A stretch of 64,000 bases of DNA from Homarus americanus (GCF_018991925.1 NW_024737068.1:56001-120000), one strand, 5' to 3'. Counted from the stretch's first letter, positions 1-32,631 are shown. The notes: generated by a model not told the origin, from the sequence alone. Numbers and translations: made by a program.

Positions 1-2234
1 TTTGATGTGGAGATTCTTTACATGGTTCCTCAGATCTGTATTAACATATACACAAGATGATGTTCTGCTCTTTTCACTATTTTGTTTAATAAAAAGATTT
101 CTGACCGGTGTTGTGGTGCGAAACACTGCACATTTTACATCTCACCGTTGACGAAAGCTTCATCCACAAATGATGCCCATACACAATTTAATGTACTGAT
201 AAAATAGTTTTATGATATATGTAATGGTAAGTTAGCATATTCCTAAATGCTACTGACTGAGCCACAGTAAAAGCAATATATTATTCAATATTTTGTTACA
301 ATGAGCACCTGCATATATCACAGGGTTATATAGCTCCACTACCAAGGACTCAATGGATTAATAATATAAACCTTTTGCCCCCAATGTGCAATAAGTATGG
401 GTTTCCATATGCATATACCTAAGCATAAACACAGCTGAGGGTATGATTGTTAACAAAAATTTCTGCCAGCTGGATTAAACTGATATAAAAGATGGTTTCA
501 CACATACCTGCATGGTGTAGGGAGACATGAAGCAGGAATTATGATACTGTACTATTTTGGAACATGCACTGCAGGTACTGTTACACACACTTATTGCCAC
601 CCGATGATGTGCTTTGCAAATGTAAATAAGACATAAGGAATTAATACTGCCAAGATTCGAGTTAGAGATACGGAGATTTCAAGATGCCAATTAACAGACC
701 AGAGAAAAGTGACAGGAGACTTTACATAGCAGATCAGTTCAGTCAGGGCAAGGACAAATGATTACCCCTCCCTTCCAAGAAACAGTTATCAAGTCATCCC
801 ATCAACCTAGTAATCTGCCTCACTCCCATAACCAAATACAGTACAACTCTATCCCAGAAGTTCATGAACAAAAACTACAATAACAATGAAATGCAGAAAA
901 TTCATGGGAGCTTAATAAAAGCATCGTCATTAAGTAGATCAATCTTACAAAACAACAGAGGAGAAAAAGATAAAAGTAATATGTGTGAGATGAATAAAAA
1001 TTAGAAATGCATATAGATGAAAACATATGGAGATGATGTGGAACAGACAAATAGGGAATTTAGGAACATATAAATGATAGAGCATGGAGAAAGGGAGCTG
1101 TGTCTTTACTGGGGTTAAAGGTATTAGGGGAAAAGTAGACCAAGCATTAGATGGCTCAAGTATGACCACAATTAAGGATTATCTTATTGGGAGTAAGCCA
1201 GAAAACTGATATAACACAGAAGCCAAGTAAAAGCATTCAATGTGGTAAGGAAAGAGAAGTTATGAAGTACTAACATTATTCGGAATTGTTGAGTTGATGT
1301 TTCACTAACCAAGAGTTAATTGTTACTTACTTTTACTGTTGCTTGTATACCTCCTTCATCTTGTCACTTCACAATGGAGTAAGGTTGAAACAGGTAAACA
1401 GATAGAATATAATCAACAAACTAATATCAATGGTAAGTTAATAGCAATGACAAGTTTTGCTTTCGGAATTCAGAGTTTAGTGATACTGCACTAAACTCTC
1501 TTCGTACAATTTTACGATACATATTTCTCCAGCACCCTAGAGAAGACTAATATTTGCAAAAAAGATTCTACTTTTAATTTGAGAGTAAAATAAATAAAGC
1601 TACTGCATCATTTCTATCTCAATAAAATAATAAAAAGAATGAGGCAGATGATGTAAAATATATAAGATAAAACTGATAAAAGACTAAACATTTATAAGAC
1701 TGTGTCGACCTCAAGATGTGTGGTCTACGATTTAGAGGAGCTGAACTATTAATGTAACAGAATAAGAAGGTTACAAGACACACTTCCTTCTGACGCCCAA
1801 TTCCTCCTCCTCCTCCTCCTCTTTCATGAAGGATTAAGTCAACAGATCTACTACCTCCAATAAGTTAAATTAAATAATTTTAAACCAGAAACTGATGTGC
1901 CCCTTTTGTGTTCTTGTGTAAATGGCAAAATATTTGTGACAGTAATTTTGTGTACACTGTTTTAGGTTCATGAACAGACAGAAAAGCAGTACAGTACTCC
2001 ACTGCATCCCAAAGAAAACAAACATAACTTCCTACAGTACATCAGAGTTGCACCAAATTTACTTCATGTGAAGATTTATATTGATTGTTCACAGTAGTCT
2101 ACATTTTCAAATATATATACTGGAGCAGAGGGACAATTAGTCAAGAATTATGCATGATACAAATCGCAAAAGCATAAAATAGTATAGTGGCTTTTGCATA
2201 TACACACTGCAGATGAAGTACTGTTTTGTAGATA
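1..2234. other. intergenic or far 3' flank, nothing recognised
   Basis: AT-rich sequence with no open frame that looks like protein. Short frames near 860-1170 and 2280-2510 have no codon structure or recognisable motif. A short CTC repeat occurs near 1801-1822. The region could hold an extended 3' end of the minus-strand gene that stops at 3174, but a better polyadenylation site is seen at about 2255. Confidence 0.6.
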
Positions 2235-3173
2235 GCAAGTCAGCCTGGATTCTTTTATTGTTACAGTATATCAGTATCTAGGCTGATAAACTCCCTGAAA
2301 ATGTCAACAACCTATGGGACAAGAGTAATAAGTACATGGCAAAAATATACACACAGACCAGACTTACTTCATACCACTGCAACAGTACAAAATGAGATAA
2401 GTTGTAAAAAATCACACTTGAGATCACATGTTTTGAGAATGACAGTGTCCTTATTAAGGTCATTAACCACAATCTTAAATGTCATTTTAAATTACTATAA
2501 TAGGATCCTATAAAACATTTACACCTACTGAAACATAGGTACACCACAGGGCTTTTAAGTATTAAAAAAGTCTTCTGCCGAATTCGACAATCACAATGGG
2601 AAAATACTAACCACATTTCCCAAATTAAGATGCCTCCAAGACGACCAAGTTCCTACCTCTGTTACTGTGACTTGCGTAGTCACCGTGAACCTCAGTTATC
2701 CTTCCACTAAGGCTCACTTCATTAATGTTGTATATAGTAACCATGAAACTTGTGTCACCAACAAAGGGCTCACAACTAGTCACTCTACTGAGCAATTATA
2801 ACCTGGCTATTTACAGTCCAGAAGGGTAGATGGGCAAAGACTAGATTCAACACAAAGGGGCTAAAAGGACAATGACTTATATAAATTAAATAAAAAAATC
2901 GCACTGGAATTTGTTGCAATTGAAGAAACTGATAAAAAAACTAAACGATACTGCAATAGCTAGATATGTTGTAACAGCCATCAATACCTTGTTAAAACTT
3001 GACATGTCATAGAAGCTTATCCACATAAAACCTAATTTTGTGAACTAAAAACATGAGTATTTGTGCTATATGGAAATACAGCGAAGAACATAACACAACA
3101 ATTATTATGCTGAAGTCTCTTAAATCAGAATATAAATTTCTATTTCAAACAGTGGTTTTTTTTTAGTTTAATA
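2235..3173 (-). other. putative 3' UTR of the BICRA ortholog
   Basis: It follows the minus-strand stop codon at 3174-3176. The first complement of AATAAA (TTTATT) below the stop is at 2254-2259. A GT-rich stretch lies about 50 nt further downstream on the minus strand (near 2195-2210), as expected for a cleavage site at about 2235. This would give a 3' UTR of roughly 0.94 kb. Transcript data are needed to fix the end. Confidence 0.4.
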
Positions 3174-23094
<19,921 letters not shown>

Positions 23095-23110
23095 TGCAAG
23101 CTAGACATGA

Positions 23111-25465
23111 CTGAAAAAAAATAAAAATAATAATAACTAAACTTTCAGGAATATTAAATTAATGAACACTATCAAGAACTGAACCCTTTATAGCTACACC
23201 CTGTACTATGAAAAGGTGTAAGTATGAGCTAAAATATCTAGTATCCTGAGTTCCAAATATAAACTAGCCCCTTAAGATAAAATATTTAAGAAAAATTCAA
23301 AGCAGTAATTTTAATGATAAATAAACAATTATACATATACAGTAAATAAATAAATATATACCCGGCACATAAAAATGAATGGTATCCAGAACAGTTGTCA
23401 GTCCTCCCCTCCCCTCCGAGTGCCTCCAATCTTCCTAATCCATTTATCCATCATAAGCCGAGTTTATCTTAGGGGTGTGATTGACTCGTGGAAGAATCCT
23501 CTAATACTACTGTGAAGTCCCCATGTAACGGACTTCTCTCTCCGTAAAATCCGTCAGATGGGGGGAGAGTTCAAGCACTTTCACATCTCTTATAGTTCAT
23601 TAAATGGAAGTTTCACATCTAACAGACCCTCGATATAATGGAATTTCCTCTCCATATAGTCCGTTAAATAGAGGTTTCACGGTATATGTTTCTCTCCTCA
23701 GCAGGTGTGGGAATGTACACCACACTACAGCACCACAAGGATGGTCTGTGAACATAGACAAAAGAAGCTTGCTGAAAATAAATGATAAATAATGCAAAAA
23801 TGCTTTATTAGCCTCCTAATATATATCTCTTAACTGTCGTCTGATAAATATGAGATCTGCAGTGAATTTATACATTCCATGACACACTGATATTTCCCAA
23901 TATTTCTTCTTTAGTGCTGTAGTGTAAAGATTCTAGTTTTTACCCTTACAGTTCTGGCCCCAGTTGCAAGAGGCACACTATCCCCAATTTATGTTTTATT
24001 TTTATATTAATTAAAACAAACACATTAATCACACATAATAAATGAAGTAAAGCATAAAAAAATCCTCCATTAGCAGGTGTAGAGTACTATACTGTTGTGT
24101 TCCTTTACAACTCATTATTCTAGGCCAACATCACAAGGTCACACACCCCTCTACCACCACCGTGAAACTCCAAAGATAACGTAACCTCTGTAAGTTGACG
24201 AAAATGGCCACAGACATACACTTTTATATACTCTACAGTTAACCAGCCAAACCTAACTTACCAAATACTTCAGAATTAAATTAAGTACCGGTACCTTGGT
24301 TAAGTTCAACCGTTTGTTTTGGTGGTTCAATCTAGCTAAAATCAGAAAGTTCAGTGATGTTCATGGAACAAAACGCTGGTACTGCAATGTTCTACGACAC
24401 TTTATTGATTCACCTCTTATCGTTCAACACTTGGTTCATAAACAGGTACAGTACAAACCTTCAAAAACCGCAGAGATTTTTTAAAACAGGACATGTTGTT
24501 CCTCGAGTTAGGGTAGTGATTTTTTTATCTTTGTTATTTAAGAAGTAAATGAAACATTTAACTGGGTTTGTTTAAGTGTGTGGAAACAAAACTTGAAGTT
24601 GTCTACCGGTAAGCCGATGGCATTATGGATGATCTAGGACCAAGGAAACTAAATAATCCCCGATTTGAGAAGGAAACAAACGAATCTTAGTTAATTACAT
24701 AAATTTCCAAATACTGTACAATGCAAAAGAAAAGTAAACTATTACAGTAATACTTGACAAACAATATGCACCTTAACAAACAACTTGAGGAAATTTCTCC
24801 GTTAGAGGTAAAAACTTTCTTACTTCATTAGGACAAAAAGTGAACGATACATTATATACTGTATATGAATGTAGTAGTTTCTGGTACTTCTGGAATGAAA
24901 ACAATTGCCACAAATTTCTGGTGGAAATATTCATACATAAAATTAATCAAATCTAATTTAATACTTATCATCCTCCATAAAAAAAAACTTGCAAATGAAA
25001 TCACCAAACAATAAAACCTTTTAATTATACTGGATTAAACAAAGCAGTGCATAGGAGCTCTGGAACTTGAAAAAATCATAAGAATTATATTACATCAAAT
25101 TCCTAGTCCATGTTTTCATTCTCGTGACATTAAAAAAGGCTTTATCTTCAATGGAGAAATGTCCTCAAGTTGGTAGTTTAGGAATACAACTGTCAAGTAT
25201 TACCACTAGTACCGTATCTCTGGTCCAAAAGTACTAGACTTCCATTCTTTCTTCTCATCTTCTCCAACTCCCTGTTTCTCAGTCCTCATAACATGTACAC
25301 TGTAGCTGTTTCTGTTGTTACCGATTCTTTTCAACTTCAAATCCTTTCTTTTTTCAGTCTCTAAATTTAATATTTACTTCATGTTATTTATTTTTCACTT
25401 TACCACATAACTAAAAGGTGGTATTTCTGACAAATACATCTATTTCCTTAACATGGCCCGCTTAC
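23111..25465 (-). other. probable 5' UTR intron of BICRA
   Basis: It begins on the coding side at the TTTTTTTTCAG acceptor (23111-23112) and would end at a CCTACAG/GTAAGC donor on the minus strand (GT at 25464-25465). It is AT-rich, contains the MITE at 23508-23684 and has no coding signal. The upstream exon partner is a prediction. Confidence 0.35.
23508..23684. mobile_element. 177-bp Tigger/pogo-type MITE
   Basis: The ends are inverted repeats of about 27 bp. The left is TACTGTGAAGTCCCCATGTA followed by ACGGAC; the complement of the right end is TACCGTGAAACCTCTATTTA followed by ACGGAC. Both start at a TA, as expected for Tc1/mariner-Tigger insertion into TA. The CTCTATTTAACGGAC motif is typical of pogo/Tigger termini. 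It is too short to encode a transposase, so it is non-autonomous. Confidence 0.65.
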
Positions 25466-25700
25466 CTGTAGGATTCTATGAATCTGTAATTTATATTATT
25501 TACTTGGCCATTTATTCTTATTCACACGCTCACTCACCACCTTATGTAGCAAACTCACCATTATGTAAAAGTGGGCTGGGCTAACAACAGGAAGACAATT
25601 AGCAACAGAGAGACTGCTCACAACAACTCCATGTTATTCCCCAAATCGGAGGTTGTCGGCTCACTCTGTTTACATCGGAGGACGCGACGCTAAAACCTTT
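25466..25700 (-). other. candidate non-coding first exon (5' UTR) of BICRA
   Basis: A strong minus-strand donor (CCTACAG/GTAAGC, exon edge 25466) follows a stretch that becomes GC-richer near 25660-25700 (CGGAGG and CGCGACGC motifs). It would splice to the acceptor at 23111. The start of transcription is not defined, and the exon could begin as far up as the 26.7-kb promoter-like block. Confidence 0.25.
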
Positions 25701-26680
25701 CTCACCACACAAACAAACACCCTTAATAATAATAATACCTATCATCAAATATCTAGAATGTCTAGAAATATTTAATTCGAGTAATACGTAGATTATATTG
25801 GTTTAATGTCGTGCCCAAATCCCTGCCATATACAACTAGCGCAGTCAGCCCGAAAATTTTTTAACCTAGCATAGTGTGTCCCGACACCTCCCGATCAAGA
25901 GTTGGCATAAACCCTCCAGTCTTCGGTTCTCTTAATTTTGACCAACAAATTATCGAAATGTTTTAAGTGAAATATAATTATTAATATAAGTAATAATAGA
26001 TTCATAAAAGCACTATAGTCTACATGTATTAACTAACGAATAAATATAAGCCTAGAGAATTTGATTGAAATATATACTGAGGAACATTATTGAAGGCAAG
26101 TATTCTACTGCACTGAACAAGTTGTGGTGATGCACATGTACATATAAAAGTCAGAACAGATATCACTGCGCAAAATACCCCTTCACTTTTATACCGGGGT
26201 TGTGTGAGGGTGATTCAGTCTGCCATCACTTATGAAAATCTAACGTATTATAATTCTAACGCATACAAAAACATTATTTTACGTAAATTAATGAATCCCT
26301 AAAATCTATTGTGACTTTCACAGGTGTTGATAATATATTGGATTTGGTATACTGTATACAGAAGACCTTAAATAATACGTACTGACAAAGTGGACGAACA
26401 ATGGTAATGATATTTTGTAATCATGGCCCATAATTATAAAAAAATAAAGACAATACACATGATAATATTACGCATACGATGATAAGAACTAATAGTCTAC
26501 AAGAAAATACTTTGTAGTTATTAAGGACAAAATAGAGAACGCGGGGCGCTGGCATCCATCCCCACGGATTATATCAAATTGCCAACTTTTACATTACAGC
26601 TCTTCAAAACTTCAAATTCACTTTCGAATGATAATCAGTGTAATTTGATGTGAGAAGCCTTCGCAACGTAATGGTTTTTA
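25701..26680. other. AT-rich upstream region, nothing recognised
   Basis: No repeats or coding frames of note. It lies between the candidate first exon and the promoter-like block. Confidence 0.5.
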
Positions 26681-26689
26681 TGTAACGGA

Positions 26690-26815
26690 GCAGGCGTTAT
26701 TGGCTGGTAAGCTATGACGTGCCAGTGACGTCATAAAGCATGCGCACCTCGTGAGGCTTGCTGTGGAGCGTACGGAGGGAGGCGGAGCATGGGCAGCCAT
26801 TCAATGAAAGACTGA
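26690..26815. promoter_or_regulatory. CRE/NRF1-type promoter candidate
   Basis: A local GC- and CpG-rich block in AT-rich DNA. It holds a perfect TGACGTCA (26726-26733), another TGACGT half-site at 26715-26720, an NRF1-like GCATGCGCAC at 26738-26747, and an AGCCAT (YY1-like) motif near 26794. This is typical of housekeeping promoters. It could drive BICRA on the minus strand or a divergent plus transcript. Confidence 0.4.
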
Positions 26816-27396
26816 TTGATCCCTACTCCATCCCAGACTCGCAAACAAACTTAGTACTTTACTCCTTCCAAAGACTACAAAAGATTTGATTCAACAACCA
26901 AAGAATGAATGTTTGCGAACCCCCGAGCTGAAAGGCCCTCTCTGTTACCAAGCCCCAGCAAAATATATTACGAGGCGGGGCACTATGGCAACGCTGCACT
27001 ACAAGACGGCCTCCATGTTTTAGCTACCAGTAATGCAGCGCACACTCAACGACACTCCCTTATGTTGCTCCTACTCCTCACTCTCACTCCTGCCTCAACA
27101 CACTCCTGTCTCAACACACTCCTGTCTCAACACATGCCTGCAACATCCTTTACGTATGTGTACAAAATAGCGGGAAGACAAAATATCAGTTCTTGCAAAT
27201 ACTGTCACTTCTAGCACTAAGCAGCTTTTAATATAAACTACAATGCAATTATATGTGCTCTGTTTAAACTATACAAGAACATATTACTACTTTAATTAAT
27301 TAGTAGTTTTAAGCCTATTATGATCACAAATGCATTAGAGATCGTGTGTATCAAAATAATCCACTCTCGTCCTGATATCATACAGTAAACATATAA
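26816..27396. other. no gene recognised
   Basis: A plus-strand frame at 26909-27214 has no recognisable motif and contains a short repeat (CAACACACTCCTGTCT near 27093-27133). It is probably non-coding, though it could be the leader of a divergent transcript. Confidence 0.5.
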
Positions 27397-27816
27397 ATTA
27401 CTGTACACCACCATTACTGTACACCACCAATTACTGTACACCACCAATACTGTACACCACCATTACTGTACACCACCATTACTGTACACCACCATTACTG
27501 TACACCACCATTTACTGTACACCACCATTACTGTACACCACCATTACTGTACACCACCATTACTGTACACCACCATTACTGTACACCACCAATTACTGTA
27601 CACCACCATTACTGTACACCACCATTACTGTACACCACCATTACTGTACACCACCAATTACTGTACACCACCAATTACTGTACACCACCATTACTGTACA
27701 CCACCAATTACTGTACACCACCAATTACTGTACACCACCAATTACTGTACACCACCAATTACTGTACACCACCATTACTGTACACCACCAATTACTGTAC
27801 ACCACCAATTACTGTA
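27397..27816. repeat. 16-17 bp ACTGTACACCACC minisatellite
   Basis: About 25 nearly identical units, ACTGTACACCACCATT (16 bp) or ACTGTACACCACCAATT (17 bp). The two forms alternate irregularly. High identity means recent amplification. Confidence 0.97.
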
Positions 27817-28217
27817 AAACCTTAATAAACTCGGTGTAAATACCTCGGTGATCTTATCGGTGTTGCTGGTTTTTTGTTTTTTTGCAAATTTAAAACGAAT
27901 ATTTATGCAGCTAATGATTGATATTAACTCAACTTAAAACTAAAAATATGAGCCAAAGTGTTGAATAAATTATAGAATGAAAACAATAAGTTGATTAATA
28001 TATTACCAATAAAAAAATAGAAAAGAAAAAACGATTAAAAAAAATTGAATGAAAAGTTTATTCCCATAAGTAGGATGAAAAAAAATCGGTGTGAAATGTA
28101 ACAATGAGATACTGGCAGATATTTGTGAGTGATATCATTGAGTTAGGTTAGGTTTAGTTTGGAGAGGTTAGGTTTAAAGTGTTTTATAGGCGTAGGAGTG
28201 AATGTCATGTAACTCTG

Positions 28218-28222
<5 letters not shown>
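27817..28222. other. AT-rich spacer with TTAGG-like motif
   Basis: A-runs and a short degenerate telomere-like patch (GAGTTAGGTTAGG near 28139-28175). No gene. Confidence 0.6.
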
Positions 28223-28268
<46 letters not shown>

Positions 28269-28278
28269 ACACACACAG
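28223..28278. repeat. (AC)n microsatellite
   Basis: About 27 AC units with one CATA interruption. Confidence 0.97.
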
Positions 28279-28365
28279 GTTCCAAGAAAAGTATTGTGTC
28301 ACCTGGGAAACAATGATAGCGAGTGTGAGAACAACGCTTGGAAAAAATGTAAAGCCCAGAGTTAC

Positions 28366-28480
28366 TTCATATAGGAGGGGGGTGAAGGGAGGTGTAGGGG
28401 GGGAGAGCGGGGAGTGTTTGGGATGGGGTGTAGGGGATGGGGTGTAGGGGAAGGGGTGTTAGGGAGGGAGTGTGTGGGAG
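28366..28480 (+). repeat. GGGGTGTAGGGGA repeat, G4-prone
   Basis: G-rich strand with many GGGG tracts 4-8 nt apart, in GGGGTGTAGGGGATGG-like units. It meets the usual quadruplex pattern on the plus strand. Confidence 0.8.
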
Positions 28481-29400
28481 AGGAGAGCCATCTAGAGCAA
28501 AGAGTCTGTAGAAGGCTTGTAGTATATTCTGATACTATTTAGTTAACTCAATACACTATGACTGTAGGGAAGGAGAGGTGTAGGTGTAAAAAAAATAAAA
28601 TAAATAAATAAAAATAAAATAAAATAAATACAGTAAATAAAAAAACAATAAAAATCACAATAACAAATAAAAGAAAAACACCAATAACTATTTTAAACTC
28701 TTGATACCGATAAGAGAATATATTTAGCCAGAAAAAATACAATAACAACAATATCGACATGGCTGAGATAAGAAAGAGCCCTTGAGTACTCTAAGTGGCA
28801 CCTGATAAACTCCCGTACACTTATCTCAAGGAATTACAATATATACAACATTCAGCACCATATGGATTGGAACATGTTAAAATGTGTAATTAAATGCATA
28901 TTCGAATGTTACCGCGTTTATCATAGTTTTTTTATCCAATAGTATTATTTTTTTATATTTTCTCAACCGCATTAACACAATTCAAGGAAAAGATTTTACT
29001 GTAAAAAAAAATCTGAAATCTGGGAAATCCTTGAGGTGAAACTTTACAAAATTTAATAATATTAGTTGATGATTCGTCTCTATCTGGTAATGATGCAATA
29101 ATAATAACAACAACAACAACAACAACAATAATAATAATATTAAACATTTATATCAATGTTTATAAGCTACCAACCAGTCTAAGCTCTTGTACACTAATTA
29201 GAATTTGCCAGTTTAAAAGCTCTATTGACATAATGTACAGTAATCACCAACCTTACGCTGGGTAAACACTATAAATATCGTACTAATATTGAGTATTGTC
29301 GTAAGAACGTTGCTCAACACGGTAACATCAACCATCAATTTGTTTACATAAGTTTGGTAAGGTTCCTGTGTTTACTAGTTAGGTTTGGATACGACAAAAT
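28481..29400. other. AT-rich spacer, no gene
   Basis: Contains A-rich AAATAAATAAA patches near 28590-28640 and a CAA/ATA microsatellite at 29101-29141. No coding signal. Confidence 0.6.
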
Positions 29401-29595
29401 CACCTGTATCTGTGCCTGTTTCTGTGTACTGTACCTGTGATCTATTTGAGTACTGTACCTGTAATATATTTGTGAATCTGTTCCTGTATTTGAGTACCTG
29501 TAATCTATTTGTGAACCTGTTCCTGTGTTTGAGTACCTGTAATTTATTTGTGTACCTGTAATCTATTTGTGTACCTGTATCTCTCTCTACCTGTA
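29401..29595. repeat. CCTGTAATCTATTTGTGTA repeat
   Basis: About eight degenerate units of 20-26 bp around ACCTGTAATCTATTTGTG. They alternate with CTGTTCCTGTGTTTGAGT units. Confidence 0.85.
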
Positions 29596-30204
29596 TAGTT
29601 GTTTCCTAAATAACACACAGTAACACGAATATAAGGTACGGGAGGGCGTCAGATATAATTCACACCTGTACGCTGCCTGTGTCGGGTTACTGGCTGGCTG
29701 GTACTGTCACCCCATCCTCACACTACACCCGTCTCACTCACTCTCTGTACTGTACCTATAAGTAAATTAACACCCAGTAAAGCCACAACACCGATCTCTC
29801 CACCTGTACCTACAACCGAAGTAACAACACAACAGGTCAACAACAGACGAAGGAGGACCCAAACAACACTGTACTGTATGTGTGTCTTGGCTGAACAAGG
29901 GCAAGAGGATGAAGGTGAAGAGCAGAAGGTTGGCAGAAGAGAGGTAAAAGAATAATGAGAAAAGAGGAAGGAAGAGATGCAGGAGATAGACACAGTGTAG
30001 TTGTAGGGTAAGAGGGGTGTTGTAGTAGACACAGTGTGGTTGTAGTACACATAGTGTGGTTGTAGTAGTAGATGGCCACACTGTGTGGTTATAATTGAAT
30101 GATTGAGAGGGGCAACACAGCCAGTGAGTGAAGCTTTTGTGAGGCGACCTTGTGACGGCCTGGCCAAGGAGGGGAGGGCGGTCGGGAGGGGTGGGAGAGA
30201 TAGC
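29596..30204. other. no gene recognised
   Basis: Short repeats of ACACAGTGTGGTTGTAGTA occur near 30005-30085. The minus-strand open frames at 29718-30390 are Ser/Thr/Tyr-rich and motif-free. Confidence 0.5.
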
Positions 30205-30420
30205 TAGTTGCGCCCCCACCCTCCCTACAACGCCCGAGAGGTTGGAGGGGGGAAGGGTGAAGAGGAGGAAGACAATGCTATCCCCCTCCCTATAATGCCC
30301 GAAAGGTTGTGCGGTGAGGAGGAGGAAAACAATGTTATCCCCCAACCTACTATGTCCAGACTGGGTGGGGCTGAGTTCAGGAGGCGGCAACGCTATCCTA
30401 TCTTCCTCAACCTCTCCACG
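30205..30420. repeat. three-copy tandem duplication, about 58-73 bp
   Basis: Three diverged copies, each with CCTACAACGCCCGAGAGGTT-like sequence, a GGGAAGAGGAGGAA tract and ending CAATGCTATCC. Purine-rich GGGGAAGGGG sequence follows to about 30480. Confidence 0.75.
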
Positions 30421-30656
30421 CCCAGGGGAAGGGGAGGAGAGGGGAAGGGGAAGGGGAGGAGAGGGGAGGGAGAAGAGAAGAGAGCTCTAACAAGAAAAAG
30501 GAAACTAGGAAGGGAACTCATAAACAAGAAAAAAGGACACACTATTAAGCGTAGAATATTTCCCTGAGCACGAGCGCCTGTCATGTTACCTGCCACTGTC
30601 CTCTATACATACTCGTCAAGTTTATAGTAAAAAACAAAGACGACAAAATATAGACG

Positions 30657-31712
30657 TAGGTAGGGTAAGGGTAGGGTAAGGTAAGTTAGGGTAAGGTACG
30701 GTAAGTTAGGGTAGGGTAAGGTAGGGTAAAGTAGGATAAAGTAGGGTAAGGGTAGGGTAAAGTAGGGTAAGGTAAGTTTGGGTAAGGTAGGGTAAGGGTA
30801 GGGTAAGGTAGGGTAAGGGTAGGGTAAAGTAGGGTAAGGTTGGGTAGGGTAAGGTAGGGTAAGGTAGGGTAAGGGTAGGGTAAGGGTATAGGCAGAAGGT
30901 GTTTGGGTAAGGTAGAGTAAGGGTAGGGTAGGGTAAGGGTAGGCAAGGTAGGGTAAGGTAGGTAAGGTGTTTGGGTAAGGTAGGTATGGGGTAGGGTAGC
31001 AAGTTTGGGTGAAGGTAGGGGTAGGGTAAGGCAAGTTTGGTAAGGTAGGTAGGGTAGGTAGGGTAAGGCAGTGGTAAGGTAGGGTAGGGTAAGGGTAAGG
31101 TAGGGCAGGGCAAGGGTAGGATAAGGTAAGCCTGGGGTGTGTAGGGCAGGGTGAGAGGGCATGGCAGTGGGTGTAGGTAGGGTGGAAGGCAGGGTGGCAG
31201 GGTAGGGTAGGGTAAGTAGGGTAGGCAAGGCAGGGTAGGGCAAGGTAAGTTTGGGTAGTAGGGTAAGGGTAGGTAAGGTGTTTGGGCATGGTGGCAGGGT
31301 AAGTGGTAGGGTAAGGTAGGGCAGGGTATGTAGGGCAGGGTAAGGTAGGAGTTGTGCAGGGTGAAGGCAGGGGTAGGGTAAGGTAGGGCAGGGTAGGCAA
31401 GGTAGGGTAGGAAGGTAGGCAAGGCAGGGTAGGGTAAGGTAGGGTAAGGTAGGCAAGGTAGGTAAGGGTAGGCAGTGCAAGGTAGGGCAAGGGTAGGGTA
31501 AGGGTAGGTAGGGTGTTGCAGGGTAAGGAGGGCAAGGGGTAGGTAGGGTGAAGGTAGGGTAGGGTAAGGTAAGGGTAGGTAGGCAAGGTAGTAGGGTGGA
31601 AGGTAGAGTAAGGTAGGGTAAGGTAAGGTAAGGTAGGGTAGGTAAGGTAAGGTAGGGTAAGGTAGGGTAGGGTAAGGTAAGGTAGGGTAAGGTAGGTAGG
31701 TAAGGTAAGGTT
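30657..31712 (+). repeat. 1-kb GGTAAGGTAGG satellite
   Basis: Degenerate repeats of GGTAAGGTAGG and GGGTAAGGGTAGG, with AAGTTTGGGTAA and CAGGGCA variants. It is almost free of C on the plus strand. Each unit carries an AGGTAAG-like string that equals a 5' splice consensus. The Pro/Leu/Tyr/Thr-rich minus-strand frames are by-products. Confidence 0.95.
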
Positions 31713-32455
31713 GGGGGTGTTATCTTAATCTTGCAAACCCTTAAGAAAAGTTATCTACTCCGGCCATCTTTCACTCTCAAACACATCCATCTTCCTCAAA
31801 CTTCATCCCTCCCTCCTTACATCCTCCTCCCTCCCCTTACATCCGTCCCCACCCCCTTCCCCACCGACGCCAGCCATATCTCATTCCATCTCGTGTGGCA
31901 GTAACTGAATCACTCTCAATGGCGCCGCTCAAATTTTGGGGCTGAGTAGTTGTCGAGAAAACACCACGACACACACATTCTTTCTCATTGCAAAATACCT
32001 GGCGCCAGTGTATGTGTGTGTGTGAGCGGGCAGGTGCTACAATTAAGGGGGGGGGGTGCAAAGGTTGTACACGTCGACAGCCCCTTCAGCCACAACTTAA
32101 CTTCCATTGCACACCAGGTTAGGTTAGGTTAGGTTAGGTTTAAGTTTTACATTAGCTTAGGTTATGTTATATTACACAAGGTTGAGATGCGTTATATAAG
32201 AGTGGGTAAAGTGAAGATTAAGGTAAATTAAGATTCGTTAGGTTAGGTTTGATTTGGTGAGGGTAGATTGGATTAGGTTGGTTTGTAAGTTTACGTAACG
32301 CTAGGTCAGGTTAGGTTAGAGTCTACGAGAGCTTTCAACAGCTTTTAGCATCGTATGTTGTAGCCAAAGTGACCTAAACTTCAGGGGAGGCACTCGCTGT
32401 AGAAGCTCTGAGATCTATCTTTGTGTTACAGTGAACTGTGTCTTAGGTCTCTCTC
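31713..32455. other. unique spacer with TTAGG motif
   Basis: Includes (GGTTA)5 at 32117-32141 and scattered GGTTAGG further right (32235-32315), the arthropod telomere-type pentamer placed internally. No gene is certain, but the right end leads into a candidate coding exon at 32456. Confidence 0.6.
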
Positions 32456-32530
32456 ATGTCTCCACTTAAGAGGAAATTTGGGACGTACGAAGCTCTGGGA
32501 ATCCTGGAGGAGATCAATGTCCTGGTCGTG
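32456..32530 (+). CDS. candidate first coding exon of an unrecognised plus-strand gene
   Basis: ATG at 32456 opens 25 codons (MSPLKRKFGTYEALGILEEI then NVLVV) ending exactly at a strong donor, GTG/GTAAGTG. AG sites lie upstream (TTACAG near 32432, CTTAG near 32445). Amino acid composition is ordinary for protein, unlike the simple-sequence frames around it. It ends in phase 0, and the next in-phase candidate is 35060-35082. The protein is not recognised. It could be a chance open frame. Confidence 0.3.
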
Positions 32531-32631
32531 GTAAGTGTTGCTATAATGGTCCAAACACCGCCCCCGTGTCCCATGACTGTATCACTGCTAATGTGTGACC
32601 AGTACGTGTGTTCCTCCCTCTCTCTATGGTC

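Noticed and set aside
862..1169. Minus-strand frames of 62-74 codons below the BICRA 3' end
   Set aside because: AT-rich, hydrophobic by composition, overlapping each other in different frames, no motif.
26909..27214. 101-codon plus-strand frame downstream of the CRE promoter block
   Set aside because: Contains internal short repeats, no motif and no splice support; ordinary chance length.
27397..27816. Possible CRISPR-like array
   Set aside because: Units are head-to-tail without unique spacers, and the genome is eukaryotic; it is a minisatellite.
29718..30390. Minus-strand frames of 80-207 codons
   Set aside because: Overlapping in three frames with Ser/Thr/Tyr bias from short repeats; no recognisable domain.
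30603..31586. Minus-strand Pro/Leu/Tyr/Thr-rich frames
   Set aside because: Complement of the GGTAAGG array, open in three frames.
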